Below, piece after piece: positions 11,105 through 21,854 of a stretch of 64,000 nucleotides of DNA; the first letter of the stretch is position 1, and every line of letters starts with the position of its first letter. The position numbers were made by a program, and so were the translations under genes. The notes beneath the pieces were generated by a model. It searched no databases. It was given only the letters and a program-made list of their open reading frames with translations, and had not been told where the DNA came from. The stretch covers positions 264,878 through 328,877 of the forward strand of contig VWZW01001370.1 in NCBI GenBank assembly GCA_013397115.1, written 5' to 3'. The DNA comes from Edolisoma coerulescens (lineage: Eukaryota > Chordata > Aves > Passeriformes > Campephagidae).

Positions 11105-12080
11105 GAAAGACACTGTGAGAAGAAGAGCACCACTAGATACCATTTTTGGGAATTCATCCAGCTGCCAAATGTGGAAAGGCTTTGCACCTGCAGACCCCTC
11201 TGCTCCAAACCTCAGGTACCAAACGCCTGCATCTGCCTTGCAGCAGAGGCCAGCACTGCACAGGGGCACTCACAGCCCCGGGTGCACCCCCTGCCCAGCC
11301 TGAGGTCACGGCAAAGCCCCACCTGGCTGCTGTCCCTGTCCCTTTTCGGGTGCTGGGCTTTCCCCAGCTGTGGGGGCGCAGGGGATGCTGCCATGCACGG
11401 CCCTGCCCTGCAGCCTGGCTGGGCTGTGGCACACGCGGGGCCGCAGCCGGCAGAGCACGCGGCGCGCGCTGCAGATGGATCGCACAGCTGTGGGGTCTGG
11501 GAAGCAGCTGCTGCCTCACACTTGTCAGCAAGGAGAGCTGAGCAGGGATCTCCTCTGCTCCAAGGGCCCCGGAGCAGCTGCATGCCCCGGCACTCTGCAG
11601 GGTCCTCGATGGGGGTGCTCCCTCTGCTCCCTTAGGGGGCACAGGGAAGTGGGAACCTGCCCAAGTTTCTGTGCTGGCAGTGCCACACAGGGGTGGCACC
11701 CAGGCTCTACCCTGCAGTATTTCTTCCTCGGCCTGTGAGAGGAAGGGGAGATGAACATGGACATCTGGGGTTCAGGGGGATTCCTGCAGGGTGTTTACTG
11801 GGAAGACTGAGCCTGTTCAACATCCCTGATGATCCCGTGTGCTGGCAGCCACCAACACAAACCCCATGTCCTGGCAGTGCCAGCTTGCCATGGTACAGCA
11901 TTTCTAAGCAGGGCAACTCCAGCAGCGGCAGGAGCTTCTCCTGGCTCCCTCCTGTCCTGCCAGCAGTCCCTGCTGAGGAGGGTGAGGGTCCCTTTGCCAG
12001 CCTTTCTCCCGCTTGGCCCAGTCTGTCCCTCTGGGCAGGCAGGGAGCCAGAGCACCATCACCTCCAGCAGGCAGCTTTAC
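11105..12080. other. Unique GC-rich DNA with a CpG-dense patch at 11395-11500
   Basis: No repeat or gene is recognised. About nine CpG dinucleotides fall within some 60 bases near 11430-11485, including GCACGCGGCGCGCGCTGC. The patch is too short to be a standard CpG island. Frames reach about 180 codons on both strands here, as expected for stop-poor GC-rich DNA. Confidence 0.5.
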
Positions 12081-12084
12081 TGGC

Positions 12085-12290
12085 TGACACTGTAAATGTT
12101 CTGTGCTCTCATGGATTTGATGCTGTTTTTATGAACTTGGAGCTCAGTGTGGCTGTTTAGTTTGAGATGAGCGAGGAATGTATTAATAGTTGGGTAAAGC
12201 GCACTCCGAGCTTCTAATCTGACCGGGCTGTTTGCTTTAGGGAAAAAACACTTCACTTTTTCCATTCATTACTATTCCTTGTTAGTGGCT
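12085..12290. promoter_or_regulatory. AT-balanced high-complexity island; candidate conserved non-coding element
   Basis: A switch from GC-rich to balanced, varied sequence occurs at 12085 and ends sharply at 12290 where GC-rich DNA resumes. Words such as GTATTAATAG and GGGAAAAAACACTTCAC occur, no repeat family fits, and there is no long frame. This is a candidate enhancer by composition only. Confidence 0.25.
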
Positions 12291-12294
12291 GCAG

Positions 12295-12780
12295 CACCCG
12301 CCCCCAGCACACCGGAGGCTGCTTTAACCCCTCTCCCACTGCACCCCAGCCACCCACGCTGTCACACAGAGAGGAGAGCACTCGGCACAGCAACACAAAG
12401 ACTTTTTCCCCCCCAGGACCTTGCTGAAACCCACGGGCGCAAATCCTAGTGCCAGGCTCAGCCAGACCCATGGAGTGGCGATGCCACCTTTGCAAAGGTC
12501 TGGCTGTGAGCACTGCACCCACGGACCCCAGCAGCAGCAGCAGGGTGTCACCCACAGCCCACCCAGGCAGGCCCCTGCGCCCTGGGACAGGAGGAGAGCA
12601 CTGCTCTGGCAGCCGTGTTCACCTGCTGGTGGCCAGTGCCACCAGAGCCCGGCTGCCATGGCCTGGCAGCTGCCCCACCCTCCCTCTGATGAAGAGGAGC
12701 AGTCACCAAAAATCTCGTTTCAATTTGAGGGGACACCCCGTGTGCCAGGGGCTTGTCCTGCTCCTGCCCACCGGCCCCGC
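12295..12780. other. Unique GC-rich DNA, nothing recognised
   Basis: A short CAGCAGCAGCAGCAG run lies at 12529-12543. Otherwise there is no repeat and no recognisable gene, and overlapping frames lie on both strands. Confidence 0.5.
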
Positions 12781-12784
12781 CCGG

Positions 12785-12900
12785 GGCACAGCGATTGATT
12801 TACGCTCAGATGAGGATCTCGGCGGCGTCCTGCTAAGTCTCTTATCCAACATGAACTTTCCATAAGCAAGGCTCTATTTTTAACTCTGCTAGGCCCGGCA
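12785..12900. promoter_or_regulatory. Short AT-rich island with a MEF2-type motif
   Basis: About 115 bases of mixed composition lie between GC-rich flanks. CTATTTTTAA at 12874-12883 fits the MEF2 consensus YTAWWWWTAR, and TTATCC/GATTTA words occur upstream. Function is inferred from motif content only. Confidence 0.25.
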
Positions 12901-12904
12901 GAGG

Positions 12905-13975
12905 GGTTGTCTTGCAGGGAGAGGGGGAGAGGAAGTCACTGCACAGGCTGCAGCTGGGCAGGGTGACCCCAGGGAGCTTTGGGCTTGCCAGGGGGCAGCA
13001 GGGCCCGTCTGCTGCTGGCAGTTCCCCCAACAAGCCCGAAGCTCTGCTGTCCTGGCAGACACCAGAAGACCTTTTGGATTTGGATGGTGGGGTAGATGTG
13101 GCACAGGCAGTGTGGTGCCCCCCGTTGACCACCACAGAGGGGAGATCCCACGGCAGAGCTTTGTGTCCAGCCCAAAGCAAGCAGGGCAGGGCCGTGAGGG
13201 GTCTCATCTCTGCAACACAGGGTGCCCATCCCCAGCTGGGTGAGGGATACAGTGGTTTGAACCCACACTGATGGCCCAGAGGGTGCCAGTGTGGGGTACA
13301 GGGGTGCCTCGCCCATCCCAGAGCCCACCCTAAGCCCGGCTCCAGGGACAAGGACACAGCCATGCCAGCGGCAGAGGGCATGGGAAGGTCTCTGCATCTT
13401 CCAGCTCAGGCTGTGACAAGGTCCCAGGCAGGGCCGGAGCTCAGCTACCAGCAGCACCCGCCACCGCAGCTCCCCGGGGCTTCCCAGCCCCGCTGTTTGT
13501 TACGGTGCTTGCAAAGAGAAGTGCAGAGGTCAGAGGAGCCAGGCAGGGCACCGTCAGTCACGGCAGAGGGACAGCATGCCAGCACCAAGGGAAGTGGAGT
13601 GGCCATCCCTCTGTCCGTCAGCTGCCAGGGCCGGGTGGAGGCTGAGCTCTGCACAGAGATCACACCGTGTCCCTGGGAAATGAGACCTCTCCAAACTCCT
13701 CCCTGGCACAGAAACACCAAAACCACACCAGGAGGGCAATGGAGAGGCTGCAAAGACCCTCTCTCCAGGCTAGCAGGAGGAGCAGCGGAGCCCCTTGGCC
13801 CCTACCCCAGGGCACTGCCAGCTTCTCAGTGATCCTGGGGCTCAGCAGGGACCAGCACCCCGGGCAGCTCATCTCCCCCAGGCCCAAACCCTCTCCCCTG
13901 CTCTGTATGCTCTGCTCCTCGTACCACTGACTGATCAACAGACAGATCCCTCTGCAGCAAGCTTTTATTTTCCAT
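12905..13975. other. Unique GC-rich DNA, nothing recognised
   Basis: No gene or interspersed repeat is recognised. Two CTCF-like cores, TGCCAGGGGGCAGC near 12986 and GCGGCAGAGGGCA at 13368-13380, are noted as weak candidates. Confidence 0.5.
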
Positions 13976-13984
13976 GCATGCCAG

Positions 13985-14220
13985 ATTTCCACACAGTCCA
14001 ACCCCACAATTAGCCTCTGCAGCCTGTTCCCAAGCACTCTGTCCCATCCAATTTTAAATTACTCCAGCAATAGAGTGCTTGCTCTGTCCCCTGGGAAACC
14101 ACTCTGCTCCCATAGATCTTGCTGCCTGGAAGACAGGGTTTTGCTGATATCCAGCCCACATTTTCCTCCAGTTAAATTCACTGTGGGGCTCTCAGCTGTG
14201 CCGCCCCAGGCAGTTACGTC
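13985..14220 (-). mobile_element. Ancient CR1-type LINE fragment
   Basis: In plus-strand order I see a CAGTCCAACCCCACAATTAG block, then TTTTAAATTACTCCAG near 14051, CCCTGGGAAACCACTCTGC at 14089, and GCTGATATCCAGCCCAC with the TTCCTCCAGTTAAATT segment at 14140-14180. These follow in the same order as the 3' region of young CR1 read in reverse, but with many substitutions. It is an old copy. The AT-richer sequence to about 14560 may be its continuation but I cannot align it. Confidence 0.55.
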
Positions 14221-14224
14221 TCCT

Positions 14225-14695
14225 CCACTTCCCTGGTTCTCCAAGCATTTGCCTATTTGCAGTGACCTTTCTGGTCAGCTGTTTTTCCCACTTTTAGCTC
14301 TCCTGCCCTTTAGGCTTGTCAGCCCCTTATCATTTTGTTTGGCTCTCACAAGAGACGGGATCTCAGCAAGGTTCTGCAGAGGATTCCTACGAACCCTTTC
14401 CAAATCCCTGTCAGGGCCTTTCTTCTCCAGCTTTTGATTAGGGAGTGCTGGTCCCTCCTTCTGAGGGGACCTTATGATGATGCTCTCACCTCTGTAAGGA
14501 GGAGGTTTGCACCTTCCCATTCCCTGCTCCAGGCTGGGTGTTCAGCATTTCCCTTGCAAAACAAGCCTGGCTTTATTGTGAAGACAGAGAGAAAGGAAGA
14601 GTTAATATTGGGTTTAGCACAACAGGCATTTGGAAGGGACACTGGTTCACATACGTGCACAGGTCGGTTCAGAACTTCCCCGACACTAATTTACA
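14225..14695. other. Mixed-composition DNA, possibly old repeat sequence
   Basis: No firm identification. Phrases such as TTTCTTCTCCAGCTTTTG near 14418 are reminiscent of CR1 but not diagnostic. Confidence 0.35.
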
Positions 14696-14699
14696 GTGG

Positions 14700-15090
14700 G
14701 GATTAATGACTTAGATGCTGGCAAATCAGAGCACCAGTAAATCAGGCTGCGAGAAGGCAAGCACAAGAACACCATCAGAAATGTCAACACTGAGAAGTTT
14801 CTTCTGATTCTCGTTAAATTGATGTGTAAAAGTCTCAACATTCACTGGGTCAAAAGGCAAAAAACTAACTTCCATATTGTCTGGTTGCTATATAAAACGG
14901 AACAACGTGATGCCTTGTATACAGTAATACCTAATGTCGTATTATAAGATTAAAAAAAACACCCAAATATAAGATTAGGGCAAGTTAATGAACCAGCACT
15001 TTCGCATTGAAGTGCCTCTAACAGTTTATTTGTGCATATAAAGCATGCAAATGTCAATTATTCATTTAGACATTTTTGTAACCATAATGA
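14700..15090. promoter_or_regulatory. AT-rich high-complexity island with POU octamer; strong conserved-element candidate
   Basis: Nearly 400 bases of AT-rich, non-repetitive sequence in otherwise GC-rich DNA. It contains a perfect octamer ATGCAAAT at 15045-15052, CAATTA at 15055-15060 and further TAAT/ATTA words up to 15090. No interspersed repeat is recognised and every frame is short. Octamer plus homeodomain words is a common pattern in neural and pluripotency enhancers bound by POU and SOX proteins. Conservation and activity are inferred, not shown. Confidence 0.35.
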
Positions 15091-15094
15091 GCAT

Positions 15095-18000
15095 GGAAAC
15101 CCAGCCAGTTCTGTGTGCTCTCCACAGCAGCATCCAAGGGAAAATGCTCAACCCAAAACTCAGGCCACGTGATGAGCCTTGAGACCACGGACCCTCTGAG
15201 CACCCAGCTGTCCTCCTGGGCCACAAGGTCCCAAAGCAGAAACCTTTCCTTGCCCTAGACAGTGGATGGGAGAAAAAAATACACCTTGAAGGGGGGAGAA
15301 TTATGGTGACACTGAAAATCTCAGACCCATTTCCCAGTATATTCAACTGGAAATTTTACTTTTCGTTTTTCTTGGTTGGTTCCCCCAAGTCCCTTCCTTT
15401 TCCTTGTGAACGTGCACCCAGGTCTTGGGAAAGGTGAGGAAGCCAAACACCCTTTATCAGCACCCACCCCGATGTGCTGAGGGTGTTTGGGATTCCGAAA
15501 AGGATCCCCTCTGAGGTGTGGAGGGTTTGGCAGGTGCCAGAGCAGGTGCAGGGCCAGGAGCGAGGCGCTGGGTGAGGTGTCAGCAGCTCCCTGCTCCCCT
15601 GGAGTGATGGATATCACCCTGATAAGCACTTTGCCAGCACCCTGCCTGTCCAGAGGCAGAGAGCCTGGCTCTCACTGCGTTTCTACTGGCACATTTCACC
15701 TCTAATTTGGGAAAAAATCTGGCATCCCACCCGTGCAGGGCTGCCAAGGGCTGCTCTAGATAATCTCTCCAAATAGAACGATGAGAAGTCTCCACTGCGC
15801 TGATGTCATGGGCAAAACTGCTGCCAGATTCAGCGAGACCCCGGCCTGCCTGTGGCCATCGCAGCTCCAAGGGGACGAGCCTGGGGTGTGGGTGGGGACA
15901 GTGGTGGCAGCTCTGCTCCCGTGGTGCCTGGGCCGGGGCTGTGCCCATGCATGTGGCAGGGGCTGCTGGTGCCAGGTGGAATTTCACCTCAGGTGAACCT
16001 CCCAACTCTCTGGGATTGTGCCCCCGTCTGATAAACAGCCTGTGGTGAATGACATTGGTGCCACCACCCCGACGAGCTGCTTTCCATCCTCCCTGTGTCC
16101 AAAAATGACACCAGAGACAACAAACTGTTCCTGCCGTGCTCGTGCCACGATGCCCCTGTGCCCCAGCCACAGGGAGCTGACCCCAGGAGCAGCTCCCCGT
16201 GCAGCTGGGGCCGTCCCTCCAGCACAAAGGGATGTTCCTTGGGCACGTGGTCACTCTCCAGCCAGCCAAGCAGTGCCTGCACAGCTCTTGTGACTTGGTC
16301 AGCCAAGGAAAGGGACCAGGGCCACTCTCAGGTCTGGCACCAGCAGCCAGAGCTCCCTGCCTGGCTGGACCACTCAGAGAGGGAGGAATAATCTTCTCAT
16401 AACCCTGGCCTGGGGCTTGGGGTTGCAGACTGGAGGAGGCCCCAAAGCACATGAAATTCTGCCCATAGCTGCAGCACACATCCAACAGCCTCTTTTACAG
16501 CTCTGTCCTGCTCCACCTGAGCCCTGGCCCCAATCTCAACCTTTTCCCAAACCTCCTGACTTGTCCCTCATGGTGACCCAGCTCCCAGCCCTGTCAGACC
16601 ATCCTGTGGGAGCTGGCCTGGCCTTAAGGAACACACCCTGAACCTTGTTTCGAAGCCTTTTCTTCATTCTCACAGAAAGTTCTGATTCCCAGGAAGGGAT
16701 TGATGACCAAAACCTCCAGCTCCTGTGCTGCCCTTGGCCAAGGAGCCACGGGGGTGAGGCTGGCCAGGGGGGCAGCCCTTGGGGGAGGATGGGGATAGGG
16801 ACAGGGAAATCCAAGCAGTTGATCTGCCAGGAGATGCACTACGAGGGGCCAAACTTCAGCTCCAGCCCATTCACACTTTGATCAAAAATTGGAAGGATTT
16901 AATGGAAAAACAATTATTCCTCTCAGAACATGTTTTCTTTACATACAGAGGTTTTTTTTTCCTGATTTCCTTCAGTTCCCTCCTAAGAAATGAAGTAAGA
17001 GCCACGGTCCTGTCTGTCCAGCCTGTTTGTGTGGGACACGATCCAGAGCAGGGCCCGTCTCTCACTGGGGGCTGGTTCACAGGGCTCAGCATCGCTCTGG
17101 CTGCTCTCACACAGCATCAGCAACAGCAGCACTCCCTCAGGCAGCCCCACACCAGTGGCTCCTGGATTAAATACGGCCCGTGCAGGAATAAACTCCACAG
17201 GTGCCTCCAAAACTGACAAACACATTTCCACAAAAAAGGCACACACAGACACACAGTGCACAAAGTGATAATAGACCCGGGAATCCCTGGCTGTGGGATG
17301 GCAGTCATGCTGAAAATGGGATGGATATGCTGCTTCTGATCCCATCTGAGCCATACTGCTGAAAATAAGAGGTAGCAGTGCAAGGATTCAGTGTCTGTGT
17401 TGCACAGAGTGAGGAACACTTGGCAGAATGTCACAGGATCACTCTGCATGCCAGGGGTTTATTTCTAGGCCTTTCTCTGAGCTGGGGTGGCAGACAGCAG
17501 GGCATGGGGCTCCTCGTTGTGCTAATGAGAAAATTACCCCCAGATCTACTACTCCCAACAAGAAGACAACGCTGAGCAAAGGGGGTTTTTTGGCAGACAC
17601 ATAAATGCTGGAGGATGGCTGGTGTGTGGTCTCTGGTTTTGTAGCACCAGGGGCTCCCCAGTAAATGCTTCCTGGATAAAGCCAAGTGGGTCTCCATGGG
17701 GTCGCTGGCTGCTGAGGGGTTCCTGTGCTCCCAGGGCAGTGGAGATGTCCCTTTTGGGGGCATGGGAAGGATGAGCACCTCCTGCAGCAATGCCACAAGC
17801 ACAGAGCTCCTCCTTTGCACTCCCTGGGTGTGGGATCAGACCCCTCCAGGCTGAAGGAGGTGAGCAGCAGCTGCTGTGTTCTTTCCCTCTCCTGGACCTG
17901 CCCTGCCCTGCAGTGACAGGAGCTGGGCTGGCAGCGCTGTGCTGTGTCACTCTGCTCTCCAGGGACAGCCAGGGCAGCCGAGGCGTCCTCGAGGGCTGTT

Positions 18001-18585
18001 CTCAGTCTCTCGGCAATGACTGAGTGGCACCAAATCCCGAGGAGTCCACCCAGCTGTGAGGGCTGGGCTGGGCCAGGATGCTCGTGGTAGGTGGAGAAGG
18101 GCTGGGAGTGCAGCTCGGCCGGACAGCATCCCGGGATGGGGCTGGGTGGACACTGAGAGCGGCCATGGGAGCTGCTGGAGCCGGGATGAGTTTCCCAGGC
18201 TGACTGTAGGGGTCATCAGCCTTCAGCTTTTACGTGCAGGACTTGTCAGCTCGCTCAGTGCAGCCCTCTGGAAGCTGCTGTCCCCACGGGCCACCGGGAC
18301 ACCCAGACAGACGGCGGATAAACAAAGGCAGCGCTCTGCTGAAGGACACAAGTCCACACCCAGTGCTTCCAGGCAGGAAGGGTTTCCCCCACAGCTGCCT
18401 GATGCAGGCTGGAGCAGGCTCTGGGCCTTCCTGGGAGGAAACCACACATGACTTCTGCTCAGTGGGCAGAAACCAGCTCTGAGAGGTGTCAGTGGGACAG
18501 GCTGGGGACCAGAGCCTGTCTCTGGGTGATGGTGACCCAGTCTTGGCAGCTGGAAGGCGTGGATAGTCATGTGTAAGCCTTCCTC
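15095..18585. other. Unique GC-rich DNA, nothing recognised
   Basis: About 3.5 kb without an identified gene or repeat. The 301-codon minus-strand frame at 15580-16485 has no recognisable domain and is overlapped by plus-strand frames of similar quality, so I do not call it. A modest AT-rich stretch lies at 16870-17000, and a short ACACACAGACACACAG run is at 17240. Confidence 0.5.
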
Positions 18586-18593
18586 AGCCAGGT

Positions 18594-18855
18594 TAGAATC
18601 CCAGAATCGCAGAATCCCAGGATCACTGAGGATGGAAAAGACCTCCAGGATCATTGAGGCAAACCTGTGCCTGATCCCCACCTTGTCCCCAGCCCAGAGC
18701 ACTGAGTGCCACCTCCAGCCCTTCCTTGGACACCTCCAGGGATGGGCACTCCAAACCTCCCTGGGCAGCTCCTTCCAAGGCCTGACCATCCTTTCCATGG
18801 GGAAATTCCTGCTGGTGTCCAACCTGAGCCTCCCCTGGCACAGCCTGAGGCCACC
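18594..18855 (-). mobile_element. CR1 LINE, 3' fragment
   Basis: The plus-strand text opens with the reversed terminal repeats (AGAATCCCAGAATCGCAGAA), then GAGGATGGAAAAGACCTCC, CACTGAGTGCCACCTCC at 18701 and GATGGGCACTCCAAACC at 18741. It ends near CCCCTGGCACAGCCTGAGG. About 260 bases remain. It shares its block order and wording most closely with the copy at 4055. Confidence 0.93.
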
Positions 18856-19019
18856 AGTGGAGCTGACAACTTATTCTGCCCTCACAGTGGTTGCTTCAGC
18901 AGGAGATGGGGGATTGTTGAGAGCATCAGCATTGACCCATGGGGGCCCCTCTGCCCGTGCAGCCCCCTCCCAGCTCAGCCCCAGGGGCACAGCACTTGCA
19001 GCTTGAGCTGGCAGGGTCA

Positions 19020-19380
19020 TAATCTCAATCCAAAGAAAATTACGCCCTTTGGAGACTGGATTTTGTCTCTAATCAGGATGAAAACAACACATTTTCAACT
19101 GGCTAGTCACGTGTAATTTGAAGAATGGCACTAGAGCCAACTGAAGTAATCCAGTTTGAATTTTTTGTTGTTGTTGTTTTACTTCTTATTTTTATGAGGT
19201 ATACTGGAATAATAAAGTCAGTAGGATACAGAAACAAAAAGTCAAAACAAAAAATCAGGGCATTTCACCAGCTAATGCAAAAGCCAAATATCTTGACATC
19301 AGCAGAATGTTTCATTTCAGTGTTTTTTCTAAACACATTTAGACTATGGAAAGTTTCCATCGAGATGAATTGGCAGAAAC
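19020..19380. promoter_or_regulatory. AT-rich island between CR1 copies; candidate conserved element
   Basis: AT-rich, mostly non-repetitive DNA apart from a small (TTG)4 run at 19166-19178. It contains GTATACTGGAATAATAAAG and several TTTGACATC-like words. No repeat family is recognised. It could be a regulatory element or an unrecognised old repeat. Confidence 0.25.
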
Positions 19381-19656
19381 GTGTGAGCAGCTCTCCTGGC
19401 AGGGCAGGGGCTGTGTGCACACAGGAATGGTGCACAGCCACCTCGGGGCACACACGGGCACCCCCCTGCCTTCTCCAGGATGTTCCTGGGATTCAGTACC
19501 TGGAAATCCCTGCAATGGAGCTGAACTTGAGCTCTCCATGCAGCTCTCTGGGCACAAGCTGCTGGATATGGAGCCACCAAGCCATTAAACACCTGCAACT
19601 GGATCGCTCAAAGCTGGAGCAGCATCTCAGGGAGGTTGGTCAGCTGCTCTTGATGT

Positions 19657-20058
19657 CACAGAATCACAGAATCACAGAATAAACCAGGTTGGAAAAGAAT
19701 TTTGAGATCATCAAGTCCAACCTATGACCCAACACCTCCTCATCAACTAAACCATGGCACTGAGGGCCACGTCCAGGCTTTTCTTAAACACATCCAGGGG
19801 TGGTGACTCCACCCTCTCCCTGAAGAAATGATTCCAGAGCCCAATCACTCTTTCAGTGAAGAATTTTTTCCTGATGTTCAACCTAAACTTCCCCTGGCAC
19901 AGCTTGAGGCTGTGTCCTCTCGTTCTGTTGGTGGCTGCCTGGGAGAAGAGACCAATCCCCACCTGGCTACAGCCACCTCTCAGGGAGTTGTAGAGAGTGA
20001 TGAGGTCTCCCCTGAGCCTCCTTTTTTCCAGGGTGAACAACCCCAGCTCCCTGCCAGG
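19657..20058 (-). mobile_element. CR1 LINE, 3' region (subfamily distinct from the 4055 group)
   Basis: Three perfect CACAGAAT units open the element at 19657, showing an intact 3' terminus. Then follow CCAGGTTGGAAAAGAATTTT, CCAACACCTCCTCATCAAC at 19730, AAACCATGGCACTGAGGGCC and GGGGTGGTGACTCCACC. The ORF2-end part reaches GTGAACAACCCCAGCTCCC near 20050. The diagnostic wording is shared with the copy at 29829 and differs from that at 4055, so at least two CR1 subfamilies inserted here. The intact terminal repeats suggest a comparatively young copy. Confidence 0.95.
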
Positions 20059-20061
20059 CCC

Positions 20062-20540
20062 TGCTGTCAGTCTGGGGCACAGGAATGAACCCATGGGCTT
20101 TGCAGCTTGCTCCCTGCCAAACCAGTGCTCCCAGTCTGAGCTGGTCCCAAGGCCAGATGGAGTCCCAGGATATCCTGTGGGGTCAGCCAGAATGGAGAGC
20201 GGTGGGTTTAGATGCTCCTGTTGGGTGGTAACCTCTGTTCTGCCTGAGTGACAACAGCCAGCACCCCTGACAGGGGCAGAGAGTCCCCAGGCTTCAACAA
20301 AGCATTGGAGAAGGATGGAGCTTCCATTTCCATCCTCCCTGGAGGAGGCAGCAGTGTCCCCTGTGGCACAGACAGGTGGCCTTGGCTCTGCAGGCTCGTG
20401 TTGTCCCAGCAAGGGAGCCAAGGCTGCTGTGGCACTGTGAGAGCCCTGACCATCCCTGCCCTGCCCCACACTGAGCCCCAGGGCACAGAAAGGGTGTGCT
20501 TGTTCCTCAGGCCCTGCAGGTCCTTCTGAGGGCATCGAGC
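20062..20540. other. Unique DNA between two divergently oriented CR1 copies
   Basis: No gene or repeat is recognised. It separates the 5' ends of a minus-strand and a plus-strand CR1. Confidence 0.5.
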
Positions 20541-20544
20541 AGCT

Positions 20545-20941
20545 CTCCAGTGAGAAAAGGCTGGGATTGTTCAGCCTGGAGGAGAGAAGTTTCAGGGAGA
20601 CCTCATTGTGGCCTTCCAGTGCCTGAACGGGCTACAAGAAATGGGGGGAGAGACTACTGATGAGGGATGGAGTGACAGGACAAGGGGGAATGGGTTTACA
20701 CTGCCAGAGGACAGAGTTAGATGGGATATTGGGAAGAAATCCTTCCCTGTGAGGGTGGGGAGGTCCTGGCACAGGGTGCCCAGAGAAGCTGTGGCTGCCC
20801 CTGGATCCCTGGAAGTGTCCAAGGCCAGATTGGATGGGGCTTGGAGCAGCCTGGGACAGTGGAAGGTGTCCCTGCCCATGGCAGGGGGTGGAATGAGATG
20901 AGCTTTGAGGTCCCTTCCAACCCAACCCATTCTATGATCTA
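20545..20941 (+). mobile_element. CR1 LINE, 3' region, plus strand
   Basis: The ORF2 end is visible as GGCTGGGATTGTTCAGCCTG near 20561. It continues with TTGGGAAGAAATCCTTCCC, CACAGGGTGCCCAGAGAAGC near 20771, CCCTGGATCCCTGGAAGTGTC, and the 3' end GAGGTCCCTTCCAACCC with CATTCTATGATC at 20930-20939. It shares its wording with the minus-strand copies at 28217 and 60799, a third CR1 group. About 400 bases are kept and the terminal repeat is down to about one unit. Confidence 0.95.
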
Positions 20942-20944
20942 CCT

Positions 20945-21420
20945 GCCAACCCAGGTGACCCCAAACCACCAGGACTGGCTGCAGTGCCAGCCCCGCTGAG
21001 CTCAGCTGAGCTCCCAAGATGGAAGGGATGAGCCTCCCCACAGTGTCAGGCGTTGCTGCAAGGCTGTGGCATTGCTTGTTGCAAATGTCACACGAGGAGC
21101 TCCGAGCACTCCCTTGGCTGCCAAGCCGGCAGCAGCCTGCCCTGGCCGCAGTGCTGGGCAGGAAGATCCTCACCATTCCAACAAAACCTCTAAAAGCATC
21201 AGAAAACGTTCCCACCGCACACCAGGATCAACCCAAAAACTCGAGAAATTTCCATGAAAAACCAAAGACGTTCCCGGATGGATTGCCATGGCACGAGACC
21301 AGCTGGGGTGTGGGAAGGAGGACCAAGGTCTTCTCCAGTGCTGGCAGAGGGGGACTCATCTGGAAGTGTCCCAGACCCCAGCTGAGCTCTAGACCAGCAT
21401 GTTTGTACGGCCTGTCCCAC
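20945..21420. other. Unique GC-rich DNA
   Basis: No gene or repeat is recognised. A perfect 16-base palindrome GAGCTCAGCTGAGCTC lies at 20998-21013 just after the CR1. Confidence 0.5.
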
Positions 21421-21424
21421 TGCA

Positions 21425-21850
21425 ACTTTTCACAGCATAAATAAAGGAATAATCACTTGAACTTGGGCCCAGGTCAGTACCTTAATGAGCAGACTGCAAT
21501 CCAACTTTCCCTTTGACTTAATGAATATTAATTAACGAGACACAATTGAGCAGCTCCAGCAGGACAGGAAAGGCATGTGCTTGTCCTGGGGTGTACCGAG
21601 TGCTGGGTCACAGGGGACTGGAGCTGGGTCTCTGCCTCGCTGTCCCCCTCCCAGCTGTGACCCGACCAGTAGGTGATGGGCCACTGCAGGGTGGTCTGCC
21701 CCTGCCTCCAGGAGACAATCCCTCCCCAGCACCCCTGACCTCCTCAGATAAGGCTTTAACTCAAACCGGTGCATTCCTGTGCGACATTTTCCTCTTGATT
21801 AATCAACGAGTTCGTTTTTCCCTCAATGAAACTCTGTTGTGATGGAAAAT
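21425..21850. promoter_or_regulatory. Two AT-rich islands (21425-21560 and 21740-21850); candidate conserved elements
   Basis: The first contains GCATAAATAAAGG and TTAATGAATATTAATTAAC, the second TTGATTAATCAACGAG. Both are rich in homeodomain-type TAAT/ATTA words, are not simple repeats and match no interspersed repeat I know. GC-rich unique sequence separates them. Regulatory function is an inference. Confidence 0.3.
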
Positions 21851-21854
21851 TCTG

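Noticed and set aside
11395..11500. CpG-dense patch as a CpG island
   Set aside because: Only about 100 bases long and bordered by CpG-poor DNA.
15580..16485. 301-codon minus-strand frame
   Set aside because: No recognisable homology and no exon-like boundaries.
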